Source: Dongia sedimenti (GTDB lineage Bacteria > Pseudomonadota > Alphaproteobacteria > Dongiales > Dongiaceae). From it: DNA of 64,000 bases. The notes beneath the pieces were generated by a model. The model did no database searches, was not told the DNA's origin, and worked only from the letters and a program-made list of their open reading frames with translations. Position numbers and translations under genes: made by a program. The stretch is from NCBI GenBank assembly GCA_030715195.1, contig JAUYVI010000005.1, positions 310,001-374,000 on the forward strand, given 5' to 3'. Shown piece by piece: positions 49,679 through 58,804 of the stretch (its first letter is position 1; every line of letters begins with the position of its first letter).

Positions 49679-51961
49679 TTAACCTGTCTTGGACTTGGCC
49701 ACATAGACGCCGTCCCAATCGGCGCCCGGCGGGTCGGCGCGGAACTCGCCGATCCTGGTTCCGTAGAGCGCGTAGAAGGGATGCAATCGCTCGGGCGCGA
49801 TCACGCGGCATTCGTCGCGGGCGGCTTCGGCGGCGTCCCAGTCTTGCCGGCGATAGGCCGCGAGCATGCGGTCGTGCGCGGCGCGCAAAGCCTTATACTC
49901 CGGCCTGGCGGCATAGGCTTCGGTGCCGAGGCAGGTGAATATCCGAATCGGCACGGCCTTGCCCTTCACTTTCACCTGGTCAAGTTCGAGTAAGGCGAAG
50001 TCGGCGGCATCGGCCGCGGTCTCTTCGCCCAGCACGAGATCGACGAAATAGGCGGGCGACAGCGATTCCAGCCGTGAGGCGATGTTGACCGTGTCGCCCA
50101 GCGCCGAATAGGCCAGCCGCTCCTCCGACCCCATGTTGCCGACGCAGCCGATGCCGGTGTTCAGGCCCACACCGGCGCGGAGCTTGACCGGCGCCCGGCC
50201 GGCGACGGTCGCTTCCACGGCGAACTGCTCGTTCAACCGCTTCAAGGTGCGGCGCATCTCGACCGCGGTGCGAACCGCCTCGCGGGCGTGGTGCGGCACG
50301 TCGAGCGGCGCGTTCCAGAACGCCATGATGCAGTCGCCGATATACTTGTCGATGGTGCCGTTGTGCTGCTGGATCAGCTTGGTCATCGGGGTCAGGAAGG
50401 CGTTGATGACATGGGTCAGCTCCTGCGGATCCAGTCCCTCCGAGAGCTTGGTGAAGCCGCGGATGTCGGAGAACATCACCGTGATCTCGCGGTTCTCGCC
50501 GCCGAGCTTGGCGAGTTCCGGTCGCTCGGCAAGCTGATCCACCATCTCGGGCGAGAGATACATCGAGAAGGTGCTGCGAATCAGCCGCTTCTCCCGCTCG
50601 GTGCGCAGGAAACTGACGGTGGTGGCTGCCATGACCAGAATCAGCGCGGTCCCCGCCGGGTAGAGCGGATCGACCAGCCAGCCACGCTCGTGGAACAGAT
50701 ACCAACTGCCGCCCCCGGCGGCGGCCACCGAAAGAACGGCGACCGCAAGTCCGGCAAGTGCCCCCGCGCTGGAGGCGAGGCCGATGACCAGCAAGCCGAA
50801 CACGACGAGATAAGCGGTCTCGGCGGCGTCGCTCCAGAACGGCCGCTGCAGCGGAATCGTGCCGTTGAGCGACGTATCGAAGATCTGCTCGATGGTCTGG
50901 GCATGGACTTCCACGCCCGGCATGCGTGCTGCACGCGGCGTGGTCTGGATGTCCTTCAGCCCCTCCACGGAAGTGCCGATCAGGATAATCCGCCCCGCGA
51001 CCGCGTCAGGTGGAAAGTCGGGGTTGAACAGGTCTGCGATCGAGATGTAGCGCTGAGGCTGATGGCCGGTATCGCGCAGGATCAGCTCGCCGCCCCGGTC
51101 GGTCTGCAGCATGATCGGCGTGTTGAAGATCTTCAGCGCGCCGATCCCGGCGGCGAACAGGCTGCCCCAGCGTTCGGTTTGGGCGCCCGATGATCGGATG
51201 TTGTAGGAGCTTGATTGCAGGGCGACCCGGATAGCTTCCAGGCCGAGGGTCGGCATCAGCGCATCGGCCGGCGATTTCTCGGCATTCCAGTCGCCGAGGT
51301 AGCTGAGCAGCAGCGGCACGCGCCGGATCACGCCGTCCTGGTCGGGAACTGCATTGACGGCGCCGTTGCCGGCGGCTCTCGTTTGAAGGTTGGGCAGGGC
51401 GGCGACCACATAATCGAACGACGGTACGAAATCGATCGGACTGTCGCCGGCCGCGGCGAAGCCGCCGATTGGCTGTGGCCGCGACTGTGGCCGTTGCGGG
51501 TCCTCACCGAGCAGCGCGAATCCGAGCACCGTCGGCATCGCGCTCATCGCCGCGGCGAGCTGCTCGTCGGGATCGGGCAGGGTTACCATCTGCGCCCGCG
51601 CGGCATCGAAGGCCGGATCGCTCGGCAGGTTTGCCGCGATCATCCGGGGACCGGTGCGGTCCGGCTCGGACAGCAGGACGTCGAATGCGATGACGGCGGC
51701 GCCGAGCTCTCGCAGGCGATCGACCAGCTTGGCCAGCACGCTACGCGACCAGGGCCATTGGCCGAACTTCGCCAAGCTCTTCTCGTCGATGTCGGCGATT
51801 CGGACCGGCAGATCCGGATTGTACGGCGGCGGCTCAAGCCGCTGGTAGTTGTCGAACACGAAGTTGCGGACGGCTTGAATCGGCGCGGGATCGGCCACGC
51901 GCAACAAGGCGGCGCCGACCAGCAGCAGACCCGGTATCGCGATCCCCCACGCCTTGTGCAT
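49679..51961 (-). CDS. CHASE2-domain class III adenylate cyclase
   Basis: A 760-residue membrane enzyme. TM1 (5-21) is followed by a CHASE2 periplasmic sensor (about 28-375; ARMPGVEVHAQTIEQIF is its typical end), three TMs (about 381-452) and a class III cyclase domain (about 488-680). Metal Asp residues are D499 (FSDIRGFT) and D543 (IGDCIMAFW). DTVNIASRLE supplies the transition-state Asn and Arg. The last 70 residues look like a short TPR-like tail (AAHDRMLAAYRRQDWDAAEAA). It should make cAMP. The next gene encodes an antiporter with a cNMP domain. Confidence 0.92.
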   Translation of the reverse strand: MHKAWGIAIPGLLLVGAALLRVADPAPIQAVRNFVFDNYQRLEPPPYNPDLPVRIADIDEKSLAKFGQWPWSRSVLAKLVDRLRELGAAVIAFDVLLSEPDRTGPRMIAANLPSDPAFDAARAQMVTLPDPDEQLAAAMSAMPTVLGFALLGEDPQRPQSRPQPIGGFAAAGDSPIDFVPSFDYVVAALPNLQTRAAGNGAVNAVPDQDGVIRRVPLLLSYLGDWNAEKSPADALMPTLGLEAIRVALQSSSYNIRSSGAQTERWGSLFAAGIGALKIFNTPIMLQTDRGGELILRDTGHQPQRYISIADLFNPDFPPDAVAGRIILIGTSVEGLKDIQTTPRAARMPGVEVHAQTIEQIFDTSLNGTIPLQRPFWSDAAETAYLVVFGLLVIGLASSAGALAGLAVAVLSVAAAGGGSWYLFHERGWLVDPLYPAGTALILVMAATTVSFLRTEREKRLIRSTFSMYLSPEMVDQLAERPELAKLGGENREITVMFSDIRGFTKLSEGLDPQELTHVINAFLTPMTKLIQQHNGTIDKYIGDCIMAFWNAPLDVPHHAREAVRTAVEMRRTLKRLNEQFAVEATVAGRAPVKLRAGVGLNTGIGCVGNMGSEERLAYSALGDTVNIASRLESLSPAYFVDLVLGEETAADAADFALLELDQVKVKGKAVPIRIFTCLGTEAYAARPEYKALRAAHDRMLAAYRRQDWDAAEAARDECRVIAPERLHPFYALYGTRIGEFRADPPGADWDGVYVAKSKTG

Positions 51962-52036
51962 CGGGCCTGATTCGTCTCACTGATTCAGTTCGACGGGCAG
52001 TCTAACAGGCCATGTCGCAAAGGACAGTGGCGCAGA

Positions 52037-52774
52037 TCACTCAGCGGCGGCGGAAAGCCGTTTGATCGTCAGGTACTTGCCGGGGAACATGTCCAGGGTG
52101 GCGCCGGTGATGTGGTCCGGATCGGCGCCGTAGAGCTTGCCGCAGGTCATCTGCGACCTTCCGTCGATCGAATCGACGCAGACATTATCCCCTTTGAGGG
52201 ACCAGGTCGCCTGATGGAACCCGTCGCCGGTGTCCCAGAGATAAGCCCGGCCGTCCGGTCTGAGGCTGATGATCATCTGGCCGTCGGGCGTCATGGCGGA
52301 GAACCGGCCCGGCGCCAGCGCGGCTGGGTCCTTCACCTCGAGCACCGGCGGCGCCGGTACCGGCATGTCGAAATCGCTCTCGCTCCAGGTACGATAGGGC
52401 TGGTTGACCTTGCCGTTACGGTCGAACACCAGGCAGGTCTTGTCCGGATCCTTCCGGGGCAGACCGCGATCGCAGCGCGAGAGCGCGCGCTCGGTGATCT
52501 CGTCGTCGCTCAAGCCGCAGTCCGGATGGCGGCAGAACCGGTATTCCAGGCGGTTGCCGTTGGGCGAGATCGCGAAGACACCGGAGTTGTCGGGCGAGAC
52601 TTGCTCCAGATAGGCGGCGTAGATCGCCGCGACCCGGGGACTGATCTGGATCGGCGCCGGCGCCTGCCTTGCAATGTCGGCGGGGCTGATCTGCACCCGG
52701 GGGGCAGGGGGCGAGCCGCAGCCGGCGAGCAAGAGTCCCAGGAACAGGCCGAGAGCCGCAATTTTCCTAAGCAA
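52037..52774 (-). CDS. Lipoprotein of unknown function
   Basis: A 245-residue exported protein with signal segment and lipobox LLAGC (Cys19). Six further Cys (two in FCRHPDCGL, one in SRCD, one in KTCLVF, one in NVCVD and one in MTCGK) suggest disulphides. ISPNGNRLEYRFC and the following C-x-V-F spacing faintly recall DUF4189. It is first in the leftward string lipoprotein, cyclase, antiporter, with a 75-bp gap to the cyclase, so a role in presenting a signal to the CHASE2 sensor is possible but unproven. Confidence 0.7.
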   Translation of the reverse strand: MLRKIAALGLFLGLLLAGCGSPPAPRVQISPADIARQAPAPIQISPRVAAIYAAYLEQVSPDNSGVFAISPNGNRLEYRFCRHPDCGLSDDEITERALSRCDRGLPRKDPDKTCLVFDRNGKVNQPYRTWSESDFDMPVPAPPVLEVKDPAALAPGRFSAMTPDGQMIISLRPDGRAYLWDTGDGFHQATWSLKGDNVCVDSIDGRSQMTCGKLYGADPDHITGATLDMFPGKYLTIKRLSAAAE

Positions 52775-52910
52775 TTGAGTGCATTCCCAGTTGTTGCGGG
52801 GCCGATGCCGGTTTCCGGGCCGAGGTCGCCTGCACCGGTCCGGGCTCTTGAGAGCCGGTCATACCCATGCCATAACAGCCGCCGCTTTGTCACCGGAAGG
52901 CGCTCGATAG

Positions 52911-53537
52911 ATGGAAAAGTTCAAGACCTTGACCGGGGTCGCCGCCCCGCTGCCGATGATGAATGTCGATACCGACATGATCATTCCGAAGCAGTTCCTG
53001 AAGACCATCAAGCGGACCGGTCTCGGCAAGAACCTGTTCGACGAGATGCGCTACACGCCCGACGGCAAGGAGATCCCGGACTTCGTCCTCAACAAGCCGC
53101 AATACCGGCAGTCGAAGATCCTGGTGACCGGCGACAATTTCGGCTGCGGCTCCTCGCGCGAGCATGCGCCTTGGGCCTTGCTCGATTTCGGCATCCGCTG
53201 CGTGATCTCCACCAGCTTCGCCGACATCTTCTATAACAACTGCTTCAAGAACGGCATCCTGCCGATCAAGGTCTCGAAGGAAGAGCTCGACAAGCTGATG
53301 GACGATGCTTCGCGCGGCTCGAACGCGATCATCACCATCGACCTGGAGAAGCAGGAGATCACCGGCCCCGACGGCGGCCGCATCCGCTTCGACCTCGACC
53401 CCTTCCGCAAGCACTGCCTGCTGAACGGGCTCGACGACATCGGTCTCACGCTGGAGAAGCGCAAGTTCATCGACGGCTTCGAGGAGAAGAACCAGCTCTC
53501 CCAGCCCTGGCTCTGGCAGAGCAACAGCGCCGCCTGA
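52911..53537 (+). CDS. leuD: 3-isopropylmalate dehydratase small subunit
   Basis: A 208-residue subunit that, with LeuC, isomerises 2-isopropylmalate to 3-isopropylmalate in leucine synthesis. The N-terminal [17 protein letters not shown] and the swivel-domain loop [15 protein letters not shown] are diagnostic. LeuC is not in this window. A strong hairpin with T-run lies between its stop and leuB. The 136-bp gap upstream, shared with the divergent lipoprotein gene, probably holds the promoter. Confidence 0.96.
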   Translation: MEKFKTLTGVAAPLPMMNVDTDMIIPKQFLKTIKRTGLGKNLFDEMRYTPDGKEIPDFVLNKPQYRQSKILVTGDNFGCGSSREHAPWALLDFGIRCVISTSFADIFYNNCFKNGILPIKVSKEELDKLMDDASRGSNAIITIDLEKQEITGPDGGRIRFDLDPFRKHCLLNGLDDIGLTLEKRKFIDGFEEKNQLSQPWLWQSNSAA

Positions 53538-53557
53538 CATTCGCTTTGAATTCCACC

Positions 53558-53587
53558 GGCCCGGCGCAATGCCGGGCCTTTTCTTTG
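53558..53587 (+). terminator. Terminator between leuD and leuB
   Basis: GGCCCGGC (53558-53565) and GCCGGGCC (53571-53578) form a perfect 8-bp stem with loop GCAAT, followed by TTTTCTTT. It lies inside what would otherwise be one leucine operon, so it may be a partial terminator. Confidence 0.83.
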
Positions 53588-53598
53588 AGAGATCCCAA

Positions 53599-54708
53599 AT
53601 GGCTGCCAACAAGAAACTGCTGATCGTCGCCGGTGACGGTATCGGCCCGGAAGTGATGACCCAGGTGAAGCGGGTGATCGCCTGGTTCGACAAGCGCCAG
53701 GGCCTCACCTTCGACGTCGGCGAGGAGCTGGTGGGCGGCGTCTCTTACGACAAGCACAAGACGCCGCTGACCGACGAGGTCATGGGCAAGGCGCTGGAGG
53801 CCGATGCGGTGCTGCTCGGCGCGGTCGGCGGGCCGAAATGGGACAACCTGCCCTTCGCGGATAAGCCGGAGCGCGGCCTCTTGCGCCTGCGGAAAGAGAT
53901 GGAGCTGTTCGCCAACCTACGCCCGGCTTTGGTGTTCGATGCCCTGGCCGAGGCCTCGAGCCTGAAGACCGAGCTGGTCAAGGGCCTCGACATCATGATC
54001 GTCCGCGAGCTGACCGGCGGCGTCTATTTCGGCAGCCCGCGCGGCATCGAGACCCTGCCCAACGGCGAGCGCCGCGGCATCAACACCCAGGTCTACACGA
54101 CCAGCGAGATCGTGCGCGTGGCGCGGGTCGCTTTCGAGCTCGCGCAGAAGCGCAGCAAGAAGCTCTGCTCGGTCGAGAAGGCCAATGTGATGGAAAGCGG
54201 CGTGCTCTGGCGCGAGGAGGTGACCAAGCTCGCGCCCGAGTACAAGGACGTCGCCCTGAGCCACATGTATGCCGACAACTGCGCCATGCAGCTGGTGCGC
54301 CAGCCCAAGCAGTTCGACGTCATCGTCACCGACAACCTGTTCGGCGACCTGCTCTCGGATTGCGCGGCGATGCTGACCGGCTCGCTCGGCATGCTGCCCT
54401 CGGCCTCGCTCGGCGCCACCGATCAGCAGGGCCGCCGCCGGGCGCTCTACGAGCCGGTGCACGGCTCGGCGCCGGATATCGCCGGCCAGGGCAAGGCCAA
54501 CCCGCTGGCCGCCTTGCTCTCCTATTCGATGATGCTGCGCTATTCCTTCGATCTCGCGAAGGAGGCCGATCTGCTCGACACCGCGGCCAAGAACGTGGTG
54601 GCGAAAGGTTTCCGCACCGGCGACATCATGAGCCCCGGCGCCACCCTGGTCTCGACCACGGGCATGGGCGACGAGATCCTGAAAGAGCTGGACCGGCTGG
54701 GTGCCTAA
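53599..54708 (+). CDS. leuB: 3-isopropylmalate dehydrogenase
   Basis: A 369-residue NAD-dependent enzyme that oxidises and decarboxylates 3-isopropylmalate to 2-ketoisocaproate. [14 protein letters not shown] opens the fold, ELTGGVYFG and the Lys-Ala-Asn segment [10 protein letters not shown] line the active site, [11 protein letters not shown] holds the metal Asp, and [12 protein letters not shown] binds NAD. Start ATG 53599; the longer reading would begin inside the terminator hairpin. Length is normal. Confidence 0.96.
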   Translation: MAANKKLLIVAGDGIGPEVMTQVKRVIAWFDKRQGLTFDVGEELVGGVSYDKHKTPLTDEVMGKALEADAVLLGAVGGPKWDNLPFADKPERGLLRLRKEMELFANLRPALVFDALAEASSLKTELVKGLDIMIVRELTGGVYFGSPRGIETLPNGERRGINTQVYTTSEIVRVARVAFELAQKRSKKLCSVEKANVMESGVLWREEVTKLAPEYKDVALSHMYADNCAMQLVRQPKQFDVIVTDNLFGDLLSDCAAMLTGSLGMLPSASLGATDQQGRRRALYEPVHGSAPDIAGQGKANPLAALLSYSMMLRYSFDLAKEADLLDTAAKNVVAKGFRTGDIMSPGATLVSTTGMGDEILKELDRLGA

Positions 54709-54801
54709 CCGGCTCGCCCGGCGCCCTTGACCCATGTCAAGATGGGCGGAGCCGGGATCGTCTATTCAGAGTCGGACTCCCGAACACATTGGAGGACGAA
54801 C

Positions 54802-55680
54802 ATGGCTTTCAAACACATCCTCGTTCCGCTCTTCGGCTATGACGCCGACCGCACCGCGCTCGATGCCGCGCTGACCCTGGCCAAGCGCGGCGGCGCGCAC
54901 ATCTCGGTTCGCCATATCAAGGTCGACCCGATGGAATCGGTGCCGCTGATGGTCGATGTCGGTGTGGCCGCGACGGAGCTGATCGAGGCGGTCGAGCGCC
55001 ATGCCGCGACCCGCGGTAAGGCGGCGGCGGCCACCTTCGAAGCCTGGCGCAATGAGCGCGACCTCAAGATCGATGACCAGCCGAGCTTGCGCACCGGCAT
55101 CACCACCGCCTTCAAGGTCGAGGAAGGCGCCGAGGACGAGCTGATCATCAAATACGGCCGCCTGACTGATCTCGTGGTCATGGGGCGCCCGAGCGGCGAG
55201 GAAGCCGGCGACCAGGTGCTGAGCCGCATGGAAGACGCGCTGTTCGGCGCGGGCCAGCCGGTTCTGCTGGTGCCGAACGGATTGGGCCAGCCGGCGCTCG
55301 ACAGGCTGGTGAGCGGGCCGGCCCTGATTTCCTGGAACGGCAGCATCGAGGCGACCCGCGCGATCTCGCAGGCGCTCGACCTGCTGCGCGGCATGGCTCA
55401 TGTGCGCGTGCTCTCGGTCAAGGAAGGCAAGAAGGACCGGCATCCGGCGGTCGATCTGGTCCGCTATCTTGCCTGGGAAGGTGTCGCGGCCTCGGTGGTC
55501 GAGCCCAGCCAGACGACGGGCAATGCAGGCGAGCAGATTCTGGCGACGGCGAAGCATCTCGGCGCCGGCTTCGTGCTGATGGGCGGCTACAGCCACGGTC
55601 GCCTTCGCCAGCTCATGCTGGGCGGCGTCACCAGCCATATGATGGACCATGCCGATCTCCCCGTGATCATGGCGCATTGA
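54802..55680 (+). CDS. Tandem universal stress protein
   Basis: A 292-residue cytoplasmic protein with two USP folds, residues about 1-160 and 165-292. The first begins with FKHILVPLFG and has MGRPSGEE where the nucleotide loop should be. The second ends with LMGGYSHGRLRQLMLGGVTSHMM, the better-kept nucleotide-binding loop (parts shown). GGAGG lies 7 nt before the ATG. It is followed 10 bp later by a small conserved unknown gene in the same transcript. The family is linked to stress and energy state; no specific role is visible. Confidence 0.9.
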   Translation: MAFKHILVPLFGYDADRTALDAALTLAKRGGAHISVRHIKVDPMESVPLMVDVGVAATELIEAVERHAATRGKAAAATFEAWRNERDLKIDDQPSLRTGITTAFKVEEGAEDELIIKYGRLTDLVVMGRPSGEEAGDQVLSRMEDALFGAGQPVLLVPNGLGQPALDRLVSGPALISWNGSIEATRAISQALDLLRGMAHVRVLSVKEGKKDRHPAVDLVRYLAWEGVAASVVEPSQTTGNAGEQILATAKHLGAGFVLMGGYSHGRLRQLMLGGVTSHMMDHADLPVIMAH

Positions 55681-55690
55681 GGAGACGGCA

Positions 55691-56056
55691 ATGGGCGCGA
55701 AGCTGAAGACGGTCCGCCTCGAACTGGCGCGGACCAAGGACGATCCGGAGGGCCGCACCGATACCGGCTATGAGTTCACCGCGCCGCTCAGCGCGGACGG
55801 CCATCTCGATGCCGAGGCCTGGAAGGCGCATCGCGCCGAGTGCAAGGTGCGGCGCTTCTTCCCGGGCGAGAAAATCCAGCAGGGCGCGCTGCTGCACCGC
55901 GGGCCGGACCGCTGGCTGTTCTCGTACGACGCCGGGACCGAGGATGACGAGCCGGCCTTCAAGTTCGACCGGCACAAATTCCAGGCGGGCGAGTACGTCT
56001 CGGTCACCGAGCATGACGGCAAGACCCTGACCTTCAAGGTCGCTTCGGTGAAATAG
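55691..56056 (+). CDS. Conserved protein of unknown function
   Basis: A 121-residue soluble protein whose ribosome site (GAGGAG) overlaps the stop of the UspA gene, so the two are co-translated. The N-terminal strand LKTVRLELARTKDDPEG, a central KAHRAECKVRRFFPGE and the C-terminal AGEYVSVTEHDGKTLTFKVASV give a small beta-rich fold. Similar proteins occur in other alphaproteobacteria, as far as I recall, without known function. Confidence 0.75.
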   Translation: MGAKLKTVRLELARTKDDPEGRTDTGYEFTAPLSADGHLDAEAWKAHRAECKVRRFFPGEKIQQGALLHRGPDRWLFSYDAGTEDDEPAFKFDRHKFQAGEYVSVTEHDGKTLTFKVASVK

Positions 56057-56163
56057 GGCCAAAACCCGCCGATTCGCCGGGTTGACCGTCAAAATAACGC
56101 TTCTCCGGCCGCGCCGCCGGGGTTAGACTGTGCTTCTTGGAAGATCAGGCGGAGGGCCGGATC

Positions 56164-56319
56164 ATGGTGCGAGTGTTTGTCTTCGGGTTGGTGACGCTGC
56201 TGGCTTTGGCCGGCGCCGCGTCCGCTTGCCCGTTCAGCGCGCAGAACACCACCGACGAAACCACGTCGACCAGCCAGTTGCCGACCACCACCGACACCGG
56301 GACCAAAACCGGAGGGTGA
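56164..56319 (+). CDS. Small secreted Thr-rich peptide
   Basis: A 51-residue product: a clear signal peptide (MVRVFVFGLVTLLALAGAASA) followed by CPFSAQ and a tail in which about 12 of 25 residues are Thr, with no other feature. The Cys lies at about residue 22, just after ASA, so the mature peptide would start with or near Cys; the site ASAC is not a strict lipobox but could be lipidated. A strong terminator follows 23 bp later, which supports a real expressed gene. I do not recognise a family. Confidence 0.55.
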   Translation: MVRVFVFGLVTLLALAGAASACPFSAQNTTDETTSTSQLPTTTDTGTKTGG

Positions 56320-56341
56320 CCTGCGGCCTGTCGAGTTATCG

Positions 56342-56370
56342 AACGGCCGCACCCTCGTGCGGCCGTTTTG
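56342..56370 (+). terminator. Intrinsic terminator after the small secreted peptide gene
   Basis: ACGGCCGCAC (56343-56352) and GTGCGGCCGT (56357-56366) form a perfect 10-bp stem with loop CCTC, followed by TTTGCTTTGC. It separates the small gene from asd. Confidence 0.87.
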
Positions 56371-56409
56371 CTTTGCGTGAAAAATCCAGAAGATTGATGT
56401 GAGGTTGAG

Positions 56410-57435
56410 ATGAGTTTCCGAGTGGCAGTCGTGGGCGCGACCGGCAATGTGGGTCGCGAGATGCTGAACATCCTGGCGGAGCGCCAGTTTCCGGTGAAGG
56501 ACGTGATCCCGCTCGCGTCCGATCGTTCGAACGGCGCGGAGATCTCGTTCGGCGAGGACGAAGTCCTGAAGGTCCGCTCGCTGGACAAGTTCGACTTCAA
56601 GGGCGTCGATATCGTGCTCTCCTCCGCCGGCGCCAAGATCTCGGCCGACTTCGCGCCGCGGGCCGCTGCGGCAGGCGCCATCGTGATCGACAACACCAGC
56701 TTCTTTCGCATGGATCCGGATGTGCCGCTGGTGGTGCCGGAGGTGAACCCGGAAGACATCGCGCTCTATCGCAAGAAGGGCATCATCGCCAATCCGAACT
56801 GCTCGACCATCCAGATGGTGGTGGCCCTAAAGCCGCTGCATGACCTGGTGAAGATCAAGCGCGTCGTGGTCTCGACCTACCAGTCGGTCTCCGGGGCGGG
56901 CAAGGAGGGCATGGACGAGCTGTTCGACCAGACCCGCAACGTCTTCACCAACGGCTCGCTGGAGCACAAGAAGTTCACCAAGCAGATCGCCTTCAACGTG
57001 ATCCCGCATATCGACGTCTTCATGGAGGACGGCTACACCAAGGAAGAGTGGAAGATGGCGGTCGAGACGCGGAAGATCCTCGATCCCGATATTCCGGTCA
57101 CCGCCACCTGCGTACGCGTGCCGGTCTTCATCGGTCATTCCGAGGCGGTCAATGTCGAGTTCGAGGAAGCGATGTCGGTCGATCATGCCCGCGCGGCGCT
57201 GCGCAGCGCGCCCGGCGTCAGCGTGGTCGATCTCCGCGCCGACGAGGGCTATGTGACCCCGGTCGAATGCGCCGGCGAGGACAAGGTCTATGTCAGCCGC
57301 ATCCGCAAGGACCCGACGGTGCCGCACGGCCTCAATCTCTGGGTGGTCTCCGACAATCTGCGGAAGGGCGCCGCCTTGAACGCTGTGCAGATCGCCGAAG
57401 TGCTGATCCGCGACCATCTGAAGAAGGCGGCGTAA
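56410..57435 (+). CDS. asd: Aspartate-semialdehyde dehydrogenase
   Basis: A 341-residue NADP-dependent enzyme that makes aspartate-4-semialdehyde for lysine, threonine, methionine and diaminopimelate. VVGATGNVG (7-15) binds NADP, the catalytic Cys131 is in NPNCSTIQ, and the active-site His is in GHSEAV. SVSGAGKEGMDEL is the family block typical of the Gram-negative USG-1-like branch. It lies downstream of leuD-leuB, a frequent order in alphaproteobacteria. Confidence 0.96.
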   Translation: MSFRVAVVGATGNVGREMLNILAERQFPVKDVIPLASDRSNGAEISFGEDEVLKVRSLDKFDFKGVDIVLSSAGAKISADFAPRAAAAGAIVIDNTSFFRMDPDVPLVVPEVNPEDIALYRKKGIIANPNCSTIQMVVALKPLHDLVKIKRVVVSTYQSVSGAGKEGMDELFDQTRNVFTNGSLEHKKFTKQIAFNVIPHIDVFMEDGYTKEEWKMAVETRKILDPDIPVTATCVRVPVFIGHSEAVNVEFEEAMSVDHARAALRSAPGVSVVDLRADEGYVTPVECAGEDKVYVSRIRKDPTVPHGLNLWVVSDNLRKGAALNAVQIAEVLIRDHLKKAA

Positions 57436-57443
57436 GGCTCGTC

Positions 57444-57959
57444 TTGTCCGAGCAAGACATCGCCGCATCGCCATCCGCAACGCCGGCCGATGACATCGTC
57501 ATCCGGCCGGCGGTTGCGGCGGACCGTCCCTTCCTGATTTCACTGGATGAACGGCTGGTCGAAGAGGCGGTTGTCCCGGAAATAACCAGGGACCAACTCA
57601 TCGCCTTCCAATCGACCTATACGCGAGAAGCGCTGGATGCCGACAAACCCGGCATGGCGACTCTGATTGCCGTGGATGGGACCGGCCGGCCGCTCGGCTA
57701 CATTCAGCTGGAACCGCATCACGACATGCTGACCGGCGAAACCTCCGGCTACGTCTCTATCCTGGCCGTGCGCGCGGAAGCGCAAGGCCGTGGCGTCGCG
57801 AAGCGATTGCTGGATGCTGCCGATGATTGGGCGGTCCGCGCGGGCTTTCGCTTCCTGATGCTCGACGTCTTCGCCAGCAACGCGACCGCGCGGCGTTTCT
57901 ACGAGCGGCGCGGCTTCGTGGACGAATCTCTGCGCCTGCGCAGGAAGCTCCCCGACTAG
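57444..57959 (+). CDS. GNAT acetyltransferase with TTG start
   Basis: A 171-residue N-acetyltransferase. The acetyl-CoA block reads ILAVRAEAQGRGVAKRLL, and the later LDVFASNATARRFYERRGF carries the conserved Asn and Tyr. The frame lacks ATG or GTG near asd; TTG 57444 has AAGG (57434-57437) 6 nt upstream, placed over the asd stop, and is the best start. It is therefore likely coupled to asd translation. The last 4 bases overlap the convergent pdxY stop. Confidence 0.83.
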   Translation: MSEQDIAASPSATPADDIVIRPAVAADRPFLISLDERLVEEAVVPEITRDQLIAFQSTYTREALDADKPGMATLIAVDGTGRPLGYIQLEPHHDMLTGETSGYVSILAVRAEAQGRGVAKRLLDAADDWAVRAGFRFLMLDVFASNATARRFYERRGFVDESLRLRRKLPD

Positions 57960-58804
57960 CCGATCCGCTTCGCCATCGCGTTCGGATCGACCTTCGACCA
58001 GACTTCCTGGCTCTCCACGATCTTCAGCTCGTCGGCATTGGTGGCGGCCGTGAGCGCCGCGATCTTGCTCATGCCCTCGACCGCGTTGCCGAGCGCCACG
58101 GGGAGGTCGCGATGGCCGAGATAACGACCGAGGAACAGCGCCGCGAAGCAGTCGCCGTTGCCCGAGGCACCCATCGGATGGCGCTTGGCCTTGGCCTGCC
58201 ACAGCCCGCTATCGTCCAGGGCGAGGGCGGTGATCACATCGTTTTGCGCTTCGTCCGGGATGCCGGTCGCGATCACCAGGGCGTTGCGGGTCTGCTTGCG
58301 CAAGGCCTCCATCGCCGGCCGCACGTCCTTGAGGCCCGTGACGGTGACTCCCGTCAGGTGCTGCAGCTCGAAGATGTTGGGGAAGAGGATGTCGGCCCGC
58401 GGCACCAGTTCGCGGCCGATTGCCTCAGCCAGCGCCGGCGAGACGTAGAGCGCGCCGTCATCGCCCATCACCGGATCGCAGGCGAACACCACTTCCGGCT
58501 TCACCGCCCGCGCCGCCTCCAGCGCCGCGATCGCCATCGGCACGATCGGCGCGTCGCCGAGATAGCCGGTCAGCACCGCATCCAGCCGCCCCAGCAGGTC
58601 GAGCTTGCGCAGGCCCTCCAGCAGCTCGTCGATGAACCCGGCATCGAGCTTTCGCCCGGTGAAGGAGGGGTGCGCCAGGTGGTTGGAATAGAGCACAGTC
58701 GGCAGCGACCAGACTTCGTGCCCGAGGCGCTGCAGCGGAAAGGTCGAAGCCTGATGCCCGACATGGCCATAGACCACATGGGACTGGATCGAGAGGATGT
58801 TCAT
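57956..58804 (-). CDS. pdxY: Pyridoxal kinase
   Basis: A 282-residue ribokinase-fold enzyme that phosphorylates pyridoxal to PLP in the salvage route. NILSIQSHVVYGHVGHQASTFPLQRLG is the typical N-terminus (parts), DPVMGDDGALYVSP lies at the ATP site, and the catalytic Asp is in SGNGDCFAALFLG, where the family usually has GTGD. Start ATG 58804; a longer reading has no support. It is divergent from the mesaconyl-CoA hydratase gene 146 bp away. Confidence 0.9.
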   Translation of the reverse strand: MNILSIQSHVVYGHVGHQASTFPLQRLGHEVWSLPTVLYSNHLAHPSFTGRKLDAGFIDELLEGLRKLDLLGRLDAVLTGYLGDAPIVPMAIAALEAARAVKPEVVFACDPVMGDDGALYVSPALAEAIGRELVPRADILFPNIFELQHLTGVTVTGLKDVRPAMEALRKQTRNALVIATGIPDEAQNDVITALALDDSGLWQAKAKRHPMGASGNGDCFAALFLGRYLGHRDLPVALGNAVEGMSKIAALTAATNADELKIVESQEVWSKVDPNAMAKRIG

